Below, in pieces: positions 18,157 to 26,490 of a stretch of DNA of 64,000 nt (within the stretch, counting starts at the first letter, position 1; every line of letters begins with the position of its first letter). A program made the translations under genes and the position numbers. This DNA comes from Firmicutes bacterium HGW-Firmicutes-1 (GTDB lineage Bacteria > Bacillota > Clostridia > Lachnospirales > Vallitaleaceae): NCBI GenBank assembly GCA_002841625.1, contig PHAG01000003.1, positions 124,001-188,000 on the forward strand, written 5' to 3'. The notes beneath the pieces were generated by a model, which was not told the origin of the DNA, ran no database searches, and saw only the letters and a list, made by a program, of their open reading frames with translations.

Positions 18157-19221
18157 TTACTTCACTAAAATATATTCATCGTTAACCAAATCCCATTCAT
18201 AGATTTCACCTGATAATCGGTCAAAATAATACCATCCTAATGTGGCAATATGATCTTCATAATTTTCAAATACTCTAAGCACATAAAAGTCTCTGTTATT
18301 CATCGTTTCCATTCGATCTTCTGATACACTAAATTTCTGATATTTCCCAACCAACTTATCAGCAAGTATGTTGATTGCTTCTTCTGAGCTATAGCCATTT
18401 CCATTATTTGAAGAAGTCGTACTCTTTGAGTCAGTATTTCCAGAAAGTGTATCGTCATTAGAATTGGCGTTTTCTTTCGTCCATTTGCTGGAAAAATTCT
18501 TACCTCCAAAATCTTGAATGCAAGTCAATGAATCACCCTTTACGATAATTTTCATCAAATAATCTTCATCGACGCCTTCAAGCTCCTCGAAGTAAATATG
18601 AAATGTCATTGCATTTTCATTTTCATCATATGTAGTAGAATCATAGGATGAAATGGATAAAAATTCGCTTTGCATTACCCCGACCAAAACTTTGCCTGGT
18701 TCAAAAACAAGAATATTACCATTACCATCCACCCATGGTTGGTTATTTAACGATTTAATAAATTGATCTTCTTTCATCCTAGAAGGTTCATTTGCATTAA
18801 GTTGTGCTTCTTCGGATTGTTCAGCCTTCTCTTCATCTGCCACATTTTCGGATTCTTTTTGCTGTAATTCTTCCAGCTCAGCTTTTATTTTGCGACTTTT
18901 TGTTTTGCTGTAGCCTTCTTCTAATAATTGAATTGCTTCATCAAAGTCCCCGTCTTTCACTAACTGTTTTGCAAAAGCAGTATAGGTATCTTCTAGACCC
19001 TCTAAGGCTTCACCATTTTTGTTCTCAACGTCTAAGACCTTTTCAAATGCAGGTATTGCTTCTTTATAATCCTCTTCCAATAAATATTGATTCGCTCGAT
19101 CAATAGCTTTATCAATTTTAACTGTTTTAATAATAGATGGAATAAAGAATGCTAATCCGATACCTACTGATAGGCAGACTCCAACTAATACAAATATAAT
19201 AATTAATTTCTTGCTTTTCAT
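18157..19221 (-). CDS. Membrane-anchored TPR-like protein
   Basis: Start set at ATG 19221, five bases after GAGGAGGG. A 354-residue protein with one N-terminal membrane helix (about 4-30). Two to three tetratricopeptide-like helical repeats follow (NQYLLEEDYKEAIPAFEKVL and KDGDFDEAIQLLEEGYSK), then an acidic Gln/Glu/Ser linker and a C-terminal domain ending in DRLSGEIYEWDLVNDEYILV. The layout suggests an extracellular protein that bridges partners or senses the envelope, but no specific role is recognisable. It forms a single-gene unit. Confidence 0.7.
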   Translation of the reverse strand: MKSKKLIIIFVLVGVCLSVGIGLAFFIPSIIKTVKIDKAIDRANQYLLEEDYKEAIPAFEKVLDVENKNGEALEGLEDTYTAFAKQLVKDGDFDEAIQLLEEGYSKTKSRKIKAELEELQQKESENVADEEKAEQSEEAQLNANEPSRMKEDQFIKSLNNQPWVDGNGNILVFEPGKVLVGVMQSEFLSISSYDSTTYDENENAMTFHIYFEELEGVDEDYLMKIIVKGDSLTCIQDFGGKNFSSKWTKENANSNDDTLSGNTDSKSTTSSNNGNGYSSEEAINILADKLVGKYQKFSVSEDRMETMNNRDFYVLRVFENYEDHIATLGWYYFDRLSGEIYEWDLVNDEYILVK

Positions 19222-19313
19222 TACAACCCTCCTCAATAATCAAAATTAGAATGAGTTTATTATATTATACAACTAACAAATATAATACAAGTAATCGGGT
19301 TATTTTGCAATCT

Positions 19314-20912
19314 TTATTTGATTCCATTAAAGCAAGTATCAATATGCTTGTTTTCGAACTTTGACTTCGTCATGAACGCCACAACTAAGGTTACTAAAAT
19401 CGAAATAGCAAGTGAGATAATAATTGGATCTACAACAGCTAAATTATTGCCAGCAGGAACTAAAGTATCTTTACCAAATAATAAAGAACAAATCTTTAAC
19501 ACCGCAGATTCCTTCGTATGTATAAACATCATCCATAAAACACTTGTTATAAATCCAGCACACATTCCTGAAACTGCTGCTACTTTAGAAAGCTTTTTAA
19601 AATATAACGCTCCTACATATAAAGGTAAAAAGGCAGCGGCACATACTCCGAAGAAGAGTCCAGTACTTATGGCAATCGCACCATCCCAAATGGTTGGCAA
19701 AATATATGCTAGAAGCATAGTGATTAATATTGCTACTAACATACCACCTCTCATTACAAGCATCAATTTCTTTTCATCATCATCTTTTGGTGGAAATAAA
19801 TCTCTTCCAACCGCAGTACCAATGGCATGGAACTGTGAGCTGATTGTAGACATTCCCGCAGCAACAACTACAACAAAGAAGACAGCCATAAACCATTCTG
19901 GCATAAAGGTTTGTAAAAATACTGGAATAACGTTATCAGTTCCTTTGGCTGCAACTACAGCTATTTGGCCAAATTTTTCGAAAAAATATACATTTGAAAG
20001 TGGTCCAACTATAAAAGCAACACCTGTCATCATCAATATAAAAACACCACCCGCTGGAACAGCTCTATTGATTTCGCGATTGCTTTTTACCGTCATAAAT
20101 CTTACAACGAGCTGTGGTTGTGCTAAAACACCAATTCCTACTCCCATAACAATAGAAGAAACAACAACCCACCAATTTGTTGATAAGAAGGTTGGCATCG
20201 CAGTCCAACCATTGAATCCTGGTGGAACTTTTAATTGTTCAAGCACAGCTGGATTGCTCATTAAGTTGGTCAACTTTTGATGTGCTGCACTTACACCACC
20301 TAATCCATGATAAACAGAAATAAGCAATATTGCCATACCTATAAACATAAGACTACCTTGGAAAGCATCAGAATACATAACGCCTTTTATTCCACCAAAG
20401 AAAACATAGATTGCAACAACAATTGCAAAGAAAAAAAGCGCAGCGTTATAGTTAACGCCAAGACTCCACTCAATGAATTTTGCCGCTCCAATCATAACCG
20501 CAGCTGTATAAACTGGCATAAGGAAGAATATAACCGATCCTGCAAACTTTTGAATAAATACAGATTGATACCTTCTACCAATAAATTCTGGAAAAGTATG
20601 CGCATCTAAATTGTGTCCCATTTTCCTTGTTCTTTTTCCAAACAATATAAATGCAATCATGATTCCAAAAAAGATGTTCATAAAGGTTAACCAAAGTAAA
20701 CTCATACCAAATAATGCTGATGTACCTCCGAATCCAATGATGGCTGAAGTACTAATAAAAGTAGCACCATAGGACAAGGCCATTACCATTGGATGTATTT
20801 CTCTTCCGCCAATCATATAATCTTTAGAGTTTTTGGTATGCCTATAGCCTAAGTACCCCAGATATCCAGTAACACCTAGATATAAAAATGTAAATAGTAC
20901 CTTCAATGTCAT
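19314..20912 (-). CDS. Sodium:solute symporter (SSS family), copy 1
   Basis: A 532-residue membrane protein with about 13 helices. It shows the SSS signature around GGREIHPMVMALSYGATFIS and TSAIIGFGG, and the Na2-site helix region VVAAGMSTISSQFHAIGTA. The family imports organic solutes with Na+ (pantothenate, proline, monocarboxylates). The substrate cannot be told from sequence. It follows a 59-residue partner gene by 36 bases. It is strikingly similar to the upstream copy at 21157-22755, with the same length and ends (ENKHIDTCFNGIK against ENKHIETCFNGIK). Confidence 0.93.
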   Translation of the reverse strand: MTLKVLFTFLYLGVTGYLGYLGYRHTKNSKDYMIGGREIHPMVMALSYGATFISTSAIIGFGGTSALFGMSLLWLTFMNIFFGIMIAFILFGKRTRKMGHNLDAHTFPEFIGRRYQSVFIQKFAGSVIFFLMPVYTAAVMIGAAKFIEWSLGVNYNAALFFFAIVVAIYVFFGGIKGVMYSDAFQGSLMFIGMAILLISVYHGLGGVSAAHQKLTNLMSNPAVLEQLKVPPGFNGWTAMPTFLSTNWWVVVSSIVMGVGIGVLAQPQLVVRFMTVKSNREINRAVPAGGVFILMMTGVAFIVGPLSNVYFFEKFGQIAVVAAKGTDNVIPVFLQTFMPEWFMAVFFVVVVAAGMSTISSQFHAIGTAVGRDLFPPKDDDEKKLMLVMRGGMLVAILITMLLAYILPTIWDGAIAISTGLFFGVCAAAFLPLYVGALYFKKLSKVAAVSGMCAGFITSVLWMMFIHTKESAVLKICSLLFGKDTLVPAGNNLAVVDPIIISLAISILVTLVVAFMTKSKFENKHIDTCFNGIK

Positions 20913-20948
20913 AATAATAATCCTCCTATGATCGATCCCTTTCTTTTA

Positions 20949-21128
20949 TTATAATAAATCATTAATTTTGTTCTCATTTTCTTCCCAGATTAACTCCTCA
21001 TTAATCTCATCAGTTTCTTTTTCTTGCCCCTTATTCCAATTTATTACCCCATAAATAACACAAAATAATGCACACAATACACATAAAGTAAACACGAGGA
21101 AAATATTAAAATCTTGAATACCTAACAT
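20949..21128 (-). CDS. Symporter small accessory protein, copy 1
   Basis: Start at ATG 21128, after GGTGG; the longer frame adds only MKGGKI. A 59-residue protein with one membrane helix (FNIFLVFTLCVLCALFCVIY) followed by a charged cytosolic tail (NWNKGQEKETDEI). Small single-span proteins of this kind are encoded beside SSS transporters in Firmicutes (the YhjC-YhjB arrangement) and are presumed to help assembly. It lies between the two symporter genes in one apparent operon. Confidence 0.82.
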   Translation of the reverse strand: MLGIQDFNIFLVFTLCVLCALFCVIYGVINWNKGQEKETDEINEELIWEENENKINDLL

Positions 21129-21156
21129 AATCTTTCCACCTTTCAAATTAAACTCA

Positions 21157-22755
21157 TTATTTTATTCCATTAAAACAAGTCTCAATATGTTTATTTTCAA
21201 ATTTCGACTTAGTTATAAGAGCTACCACAATTGTTACTAAAATTGAAACGGTCAGAGAAATAATAATAGGATCTACAACTGCTAAATTGCTGCCTACAGG
21301 AGTTAAGGTATCTTTGCCTGTTAAAAAAGAACAGACCTTTAATACTGCTGATTCCTTCGTATGTATAAACATCATCCAAAGTATACTTGTAGTAAACCCA
21401 GCACTCATACCTGCTATTGCAGCGTATTTCGAAAGTTTTTTAAAATACAAAGCGCCTATATATAAAGGTAAAAATGCTGCAGCACATACACCAAAAAATA
21501 GTCCTGTACTGATTGCTATAGCACCATCCCAAATAGAAGGCAAAACAAAGGCAAGGAGAACCGTCATCAATATGGCAATTAGCATACCAATTCTCATAAC
21601 CAGCATCATTTTTTGCTCCTTTTCTTCTTTGTTTGGAAATAAATCTCGGCCAACTGCAGTACCTATCGCATGAAACTGGGAACTTAAGGTTGACATTCCA
21701 GCTGCTACTACTACCACAAAAAATACTGCCATAAACCACTCTGGCATAAACGTTTGAAGAAATAATGGTATAACATTATCTGTTCCTTTTGCAGCAACTA
21801 CTGCTATTTGTTCATATTTTTCAAAGAAATAGACATTTGATAAGGAACCTACTATATATGCAACTCCAGTCATTATTAAAATAAAGACTCCTCCTGCAGG
21901 AACGGCTCTATTGATTTCACGATTGCTTTTCACTGTCATAAATCTTACAACCAATTGTGGTTGTGCCAATGCACCTATACCTACCCCTAAAATAATAGAA
22001 GATACTACAATCCACCAGTTCGTAGAAAGAAAGCTTGGCATTGAAGTCCAACCTCTAAAACCTGGTGGTACCTTTAGTTGTTCTAAGACAGCAGGATTAC
22101 TCATTAAATCGGTCAATTTTTGATGTGCCTGCGATATTCCACCCAATCCTTGATAAACCCATACAAGTAAAATGATCATACCAACAAACATAAGCCCACC
22201 TTGAAAGGCATCTGAATACATTACCCCTTTTAGTCCACCAAAAAAAACATATACACCTACAATGATTGCAAAGAAAAACAATGCTATATTATAGTTGACA
22301 CCTAAACTCCATTCAATAAACTTAGATGCACCAATCATTACTGCTGCTGCATAAATTGGCATTAGAAAAAAAATGACTAAGCCAGCAAATTTTTGAATGA
22401 AAACAGATTGAAATCTTCTTCCAATAAATTCTGGAAAAGTATGCGCATCTAAATTGTGTCCCATTTTTCTAGTCCTTTTTCCAAAAACAATAAATGCAAT
22501 GATAATTCCAAATACGATATTCATTAGCGTTAACCAGAGCAAGCTCATCCCAAATACAGATGATGTCCCACCAAAACCGATGATTGCAGAAGTACTGATA
22601 AAGGTTGCTCCATAGGATATAGCCATAATCATTGGATGGATTTCTCTACCCCCAATGAGGTAGTCATTCGAATTTTTGGTATGCTTAAAACCTAAATAAC
22701 CAAGAAATCCTGTAATTCCTAAATACAATATTGTGAAAATAATTTTTAAAGTCAT
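21157..22755 (-). CDS. Sodium:solute symporter (SSS family), copy 2
   Basis: 532 residues with the same SSS signatures as copy 1 (GGREIHPMIMAISYGATFIS, VVAAGMSTLSSQFHAIGTA). Differences are scattered and conservative, consistent with an older tandem duplication rather than an assembly artefact. ATG 22755 follows GGGAGG. It lies first in transcription order after its own small partner, behind a near-consensus promoter at 23042-23070. The two copies may differ in affinity or substrate; sequence alone does not say. Confidence 0.93.
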   Translation of the reverse strand: MTLKIIFTILYLGITGFLGYLGFKHTKNSNDYLIGGREIHPMIMAISYGATFISTSAIIGFGGTSSVFGMSLLWLTLMNIVFGIIIAFIVFGKRTRKMGHNLDAHTFPEFIGRRFQSVFIQKFAGLVIFFLMPIYAAAVMIGASKFIEWSLGVNYNIALFFFAIIVGVYVFFGGLKGVMYSDAFQGGLMFVGMIILLVWVYQGLGGISQAHQKLTDLMSNPAVLEQLKVPPGFRGWTSMPSFLSTNWWIVVSSIILGVGIGALAQPQLVVRFMTVKSNREINRAVPAGGVFILIMTGVAYIVGSLSNVYFFEKYEQIAVVAAKGTDNVIPLFLQTFMPEWFMAVFFVVVVAAGMSTLSSQFHAIGTAVGRDLFPNKEEKEQKMMLVMRIGMLIAILMTVLLAFVLPSIWDGAIAISTGLFFGVCAAAFLPLYIGALYFKKLSKYAAIAGMSAGFTTSILWMMFIHTKESAVLKVCSFLTGKDTLTPVGSNLAVVDPIIISLTVSILVTIVVALITKSKFENKHIETCFNGIK

Positions 22756-22789
22756 AACAATAATCCTCCCATTTTATTGCCTTATTCTA

Positions 22790-22969
22790 TTATAATAAAT
22801 CATTTATTTTGTTATCTTTTTCTTCCCATAATAACTCTTCCTTTATTTCATCCATTTCTTTTTCTTGACCTTTATTCCAGTTTAATACACCATAAACAAC
22901 ACAAAATAACGCACTTATTACACATAAAGAAAATACTAGGAAAATATTCAAATCTTGAATGCCTAACAT
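22790..22969 (-). CDS. Symporter small accessory protein, copy 2
   Basis: A 59-residue gene read on the minus strand from ATG 22969 (after GGTGGGGAG) to TAA at 22790-22792. The product begins MLGIQDLNIFLVFSLCVISA, has one membrane helix and ends DNKINDLL, closely matching copy 1 (20949-21128). It shows that the whole small-protein plus symporter cassette was duplicated. It is the first gene of the four-gene operon. Confidence 0.82.
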   Translation of the reverse strand: MLGIQDLNIFLVFSLCVISALFCVVYGVLNWNKGQEKEMDEIKEELLWEEKDNKINDLL

Positions 22970-23041
22970 AATCTCCCCACCTTTCGAAATTAGCTTTACC
23001 GCTTTTTAACTACGTCACTTTAAAGCACTATATTATTAAAT

Positions 23042-23070
23042 AGTATATATGAATTCCCATTTTATGTCAA
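23042..23070 (-). promoter_or_regulatory. Strong promoter for the tandem symporter operon
   Basis: On minus, consensus TTGACA (23065-23070) and TATACT (23042-23047) are separated by exactly 17 bases. Confidence 0.75.
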
Positions 23071-23288
23071 TAACTTGAGAAATTTCTATCCAAAAATAAA
23101 TCTCAATTGAATCGACTTTTTAAGCAAATTATCTTATGTTTTTTTCCTTGGATTTGCTTTTCATGGCAGATTTTAAATAATGTCTAATTTAGTAAGTAAA
23201 AACAATATCAATTAGGAAATTTCTTACAAAATACTTTCCAAATCAACCGTAACCACTAATTGAATTGCTACTAATGTTGATATAAATA

Positions 23289-23297
23289 TGGTATAAT
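23289..23297 (+). promoter_or_regulatory. Extended -10 promoter for pyk
   Basis: TGGTATAAT (23289-23297) is a perfect extended -10 box. No good -35 lies 17 bases upstream, as is usual for this class. Confidence 0.6.
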
Positions 23298-23346
23298 AGT
23301 ACTGAGCGCGTTGCTCTATTACGTTTTTAAAGGAGTAAACATTGTT

Positions 23347-24765
23347 ATGCATAAAACCAAAATTATTTGTACTATAGGGCCAGCCAGTGATACACCGGAA
23401 ATTTTCAGAGAACTCGTATTAAATGGTCTTAGCATTGCAAGAATTAACTTATCTCATGGAGATCAGCCTTATATTCAGCATAGAATTAATGTAATAAAAC
23501 AAGTTAGAGAAGAACTTAATATTCCTGTAGCCATATTATTAGACACACGTGGCCCAGAAATCCGAACAAAAAGTTTTGTCGACGGTAAAGCTACGCTTGT
23601 AGCTGGCAAAGAAATCACCCTATATAATGGTGATTTTGATGGAACAGAAGAAAGCTTCTGCATTACCTATAACAAATTATATAAAGACGTTTCTAAAGGC
23701 AATATTATTTTATTAGACGATGGTTTAATTGAACTGGAAGTTATCGATGTGAAAGACAAGGCGATTCATTGTCTCATCAAAAATGGTGGCGTTTTAAAAA
23801 ATAAAAAAGGCATTAATGTACCAGGTGTTTTCATTAATTTACCTGCATTAACCCAAGACGATATTGATGATATCCTTTTTGGAGTTAAGCTTGATGTGGA
23901 CTTTATTGCTGCTTCTTTTATTCGAAAAGCAAGTGATGTTCTTGAAATCAAAGAGCTTTTAACAAAAAATGGTGGCGAAGGCATCCAAATTATCTCTAAA
24001 ATCGAAAGTCAAGAAGGCGTAGATAATATTGATGAAATCATTGCTGTTTCAGATGCAATTATGATTGCTAGAGGTGATTTAGGAGTCGAAATACCAACCG
24101 AACTGATTCCTTTAACTCAGAAAATGATTATTGAAAAATGCAACATTACTGATGTACCTGTAATTACTGCAACTCAAATGCTTGATTCTATGATTGTAAA
24201 TCCTAGACCAACAAGAGCAGAAGTATCTGACGTTGCCAATGCTGTACTTGACGGGACAGATGCCATCATGCTTTCTGGTGAAACAGCTGCTGGCGCTTAT
24301 CCAATAGAAGCTGTAAAGGTTATGAGAAAAGTTGCTCAGGCTTCAGAAGATTCCCTAAACTATAAACAAATGCTAATAAGAATCTCTAAAGTTCAAGACA
24401 ATAATATAGCAAATGCAGTAAGCTACTCTACTTGTAGTACAGCTATGAATTTAAATGCGAAAGCAATCATTTGTCCGACACATAGCGGAAAAACAGTTAG
24501 ACTGATTGCGATGTTTAGGCCAAGTGTTCCTATCATAGCTTTAACAACAAACGAGAGAACACAAAGACAAATGCAGTTGAGTTGGGGCGTTATTCCTATT
24601 CTTATTGCAGAAGAAACTTCTTCTGATGTTTTGTTTTATAAATCTATTCAAAAGGCAAAATCTATGGGCCTAGTGGCTCCAAAGGATTTGGTTATTATAA
24701 CTGCTGGTATTCCTCTTGGGGTAGCTGGTTCGACGAATCTTATGAAGGTTCAGGAAGTTGAGTAA
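23347..24765 (+). CDS. pyk: Pyruvate kinase
   Basis: A 472-residue enzyme making pyruvate and ATP from PEP and ADP. Visible elements are the N-terminal TKIICTIGPAS, the substrate loop ARINLSHG, LLDTRGPEIRT, the active-site lysine and metal ligands in ISKIESQEGVDNIDEI, and MIARGDLGVEI. The start is ATG 23347, about 12 bases after AAAGGAG; an upstream extension to 23311 is not supported. It is the standard length, without the extra C-terminal PEP-utiliser domain of many Bacilli enzymes. It is a single gene behind an extended -10 promoter. Confidence 0.96.
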   Translation: MHKTKIICTIGPASDTPEIFRELVLNGLSIARINLSHGDQPYIQHRINVIKQVREELNIPVAILLDTRGPEIRTKSFVDGKATLVAGKEITLYNGDFDGTEESFCITYNKLYKDVSKGNIILLDDGLIELEVIDVKDKAIHCLIKNGGVLKNKKGINVPGVFINLPALTQDDIDDILFGVKLDVDFIAASFIRKASDVLEIKELLTKNGGEGIQIISKIESQEGVDNIDEIIAVSDAIMIARGDLGVEIPTELIPLTQKMIIEKCNITDVPVITATQMLDSMIVNPRPTRAEVSDVANAVLDGTDAIMLSGETAAGAYPIEAVKVMRKVAQASEDSLNYKQMLIRISKVQDNNIANAVSYSTCSTAMNLNAKAIICPTHSGKTVRLIAMFRPSVPIIALTTNERTQRQMQLSWGVIPILIAEETSSDVLFYKSIQKAKSMGLVAPKDLVIITAGIPLGVAGSTNLMKVQEVE

Positions 24766-24794
24766 AAAGTGATGAAGTAGTTATAAAGTAAAGT

Positions 24795-24918
24795 TGTCGA
24801 CAAAAGGGTTATATATACATGTTTTTTCCGCTCTGTTGCACCATCCTGGTGCAAAGTCGCGCGCTGCGCCATCCATGGCTCCGCTGTCAAACATATATAT
24901 ATAACCCTTTTGTCTCTG
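24795..24918. repeat. Palindromic element family 1, copy A3 (divergent interior)
   Basis: It begins TTGTCGACAAAAGG and ends CTTTTGTCTCTG, the inverted ends of copies A1 and A2. The stem pairs 24799-24824 with 24889-24914 at 25 of 26 positions, but its sequence (GGGTTATATATA) differs from the other copies. The interior is GC-rich, with a GCACCA/TGGTGC hairpin. Confidence 0.8.
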
Positions 24919-24938
24919 TAATGTTTCCTATTAAACAA

Positions 24939-25019
24939 GAAAATCGGCTGCGCAGCGTTAAATAACATTGTTATTTATACGCCGAGTTAAAACTCTCGTT
25001 ACCTATCTGCCACTTTTCC
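24939..25019. repeat. Hairpin repeat family 2, longer variant
   Basis: Left arm GAAAATCGGC (24939-24948) and right arm TGCCACTTTTCC (25008-25019), with CTCTCGTTACCTAT inside. About 30 extra bases expand the loop compared with the copies at 8464, 63004 and 63089. Confidence 0.65.
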
Positions 25020-25139
25020 AATTGCATATGCATATCTATCCTTGTAAACAAAAAAATAGCTAGCTATTAGCATAAAATATTACTAGTAAAGAAATCATTA
25101 TGAAATAATGATACCGGTTTTTGACAATTCAATGAGAAG

Positions 25140-25289
25140 CAGAGACAAAAGCATTTTTTCTTCTAGATTAATACAAAAGGCAGTAAGTGTTCATTTTTCG
25201 CTAGACCGGCCGAAGGGTAAGGCCAGAAAAATGAACACTTACTGCCTAATAATGAATACACCTATCAGAAAAAATGCTTTTGTCGACAG
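25140..25289. repeat. Palindromic element family 1, copy A2
   Basis: Nearly identical to 6964-7112 over 150 bases. Outer stem 25147-25161 with 25267-25281; the inner 20-bp stem and GGCC apex are conserved. Ends are CAGAGAC and GTCGACAG. The few differences lie mainly in the unpaired segments. Confidence 0.9.
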
Positions 25290-25312
25290 TCTAACTCATT
25301 ATGTTGTCTATT

Positions 25313-26476
25313 CTATTGCTTTACCTCTTCAATGGTATTAGGTGCGTTTTTTGATTTGATTGCTCTGTTAAGATAAGCGGCAACGATGGCGGTGAAAGGT
25401 ATTGTGATAACAAGACCAATGGTGCCTGCGAGGGCTCTTACGATTTCTACTACGATCATGTCGTAATTTATAGTTTCTATCAGTGGCTTATTATAAGCAA
25501 GTATTAAGATTAATATGTTTAGGGAGGAGCCAGTATACGCTAGAATTAAGGTGTTTACCATTGTACCCATGATGTCTCTGCCTATATTCATACCTGATTG
25601 AAATAGTTGCTTGATTCCCATATTAGGATTTGCTGCTTTTACTTCAACAATTGAGGAAGATATGGACATACTAACATCCATGACTGCGCCTAAAGCACCT
25701 AATAGGATTGATGCAAAAAGAAGGCCACTAAAATTAAATTGCGTACCTTGGGGGATAAATGTAAGTTGTTGAACCTCTTCATAGGTAAAACCAATTAGCT
25801 TTGCATAATTGCTGAAGGTATATGCTAAAACACCTGCTACAAGCACACCTGCTAGAGTACCAAGGATGGAGGTTAAAGTTTTTTTGCTAAAACCACTTAT
25901 AATCATGATAGTCGTAATTGAAATTAACGTAGCAATCAGAACTGACAATATAATTGGGTCATCTCCCAATAATATTCTTGGCAAGAAAACCTTTAGTACC
26001 AATACTACAGTTAATATAAGTGAAATCAATGCTTTTAAACCTTTTAATCTTCCTATAGCTACTACCAATATTATAAAAATCGCAATTAAGTAAATAATAA
26101 ATCTGTCTCTTTTATAGCTTACTATGTAGGCATTGGATACGATGGTTTTACTTTCATCCAATTCAAGATATAGCAAAACCTCATCACCTACATGGGCTTC
26201 AATATGAGGCGTGGAACTTTCAAAAACATCCTCAATATTTATTTTTTGATCTTTATAACGTGCATCTGTTATGATCGCAACATATTTTATGCTTGTGGTT
26301 TCATAGCCCGTATTGTTCTTTGTTGTTTTACCTAATTCTTCAGTTATTTTCGCGCTATACAGTTCGCCCTCTGGGTTCAAATGGTTCCCTTTGGTTGGTT
26401 GTATTAGAACCCACACTAAAATACCAACAGCTAAGATAGCAATTCCATATTTCATCCATTCTTTTTTTAGATTCAT
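25313..26476 (-). CDS. YibE/F family membrane protein
   Basis: About 387 residues: an N-terminal helix, an extracytoplasmic domain (about 30-120) and roughly seven membrane helices, matching the YibE/F family of unknown biochemical function. The start is uncertain: ATG 26476 has GGTG about six bases upstream, while ATG 26488 has no room for a ribosome site. It lies two to fifteen bases after ntpD ends and has no promoter of its own, so it appears to be the last gene of the V-ATPase operon. This context hints at a membrane role tied to ion or energy balance, which is inference. Confidence 0.82.
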   Translation of the reverse strand: MNLKKEWMKYGIAILAVGILVWVLIQPTKGNHLNPEGELYSAKITEELGKTTKNNTGYETTSIKYVAIITDARYKDQKINIEDVFESSTPHIEAHVGDEVLLYLELDESKTIVSNAYIVSYKRDRFIIYLIAIFIILVVAIGRLKGLKALISLILTVVLVLKVFLPRILLGDDPIILSVLIATLISITTIMIISGFSKKTLTSILGTLAGVLVAGVLAYTFSNYAKLIGFTYEEVQQLTFIPQGTQFNFSGLLFASILLGALGAVMDVSMSISSSIVEVKAANPNMGIKQLFQSGMNIGRDIMGTMVNTLILAYTGSSLNILILILAYNKPLIETINYDMIVVEIVRALAGTIGLVITIPFTAIVAAYLNRAIKSKNAPNTIEEVKQ

Positions 26477-26490
26477 TCTCTTCACCATAC

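Larger units (their letters stand above)
22970..23346. other. Divergent promoter interval between symporter operon and pyk
   Basis: This 377-base gene-free stretch holds the symporter promoter (minus, 23042-23070) and an extended -10 promoter for pyk (plus, 23289-23297). I see no repeat, RNA motif or open frame between them. Confidence 0.6.
24766..25312. other. Gene-free repeat island between pyk and yibE/F
   Basis: These 547 bases are packed with palindromes: family 1 copy A3 (24795-24918, inverted), family 2 (24939-25019) and family 1 copy A2 (25140-25289). The short open frames crossing it are products of the palindromes. No gene is convincing. Confidence 0.75.

Noticed and set aside
19318-20280. 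A 320-codon open frame opposite the first symporter gene
   Set aside because: It is the exact antisense of a well-conserved transporter, has no ribosome site, and a similar shadow exists opposite the duplicated copy. It is a codon-bias artefact.
23579-23584. GTCGAC word inside pyk as a possible family 1 end
   Set aside because: It encodes part of the conserved FVDG stretch of pyruvate kinase and lacks the flanking GACAAAAG and palindrome. The same holds for GTCGAC near 47424.
24750-24968. A 72-codon minus-strand frame after pyk
   Set aside because: It runs through the palindromic family 1 copy A3 and part of a family 2 hairpin. The apparent peptide is a translation of the repeat and has no ribosome site.
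25108-25341. A 77-codon plus-strand frame before yibE/F
   Set aside because: It covers family 1 copy A2 and ends inside the yibE/F coding region on the other strand. There is no domain or ribosome site.
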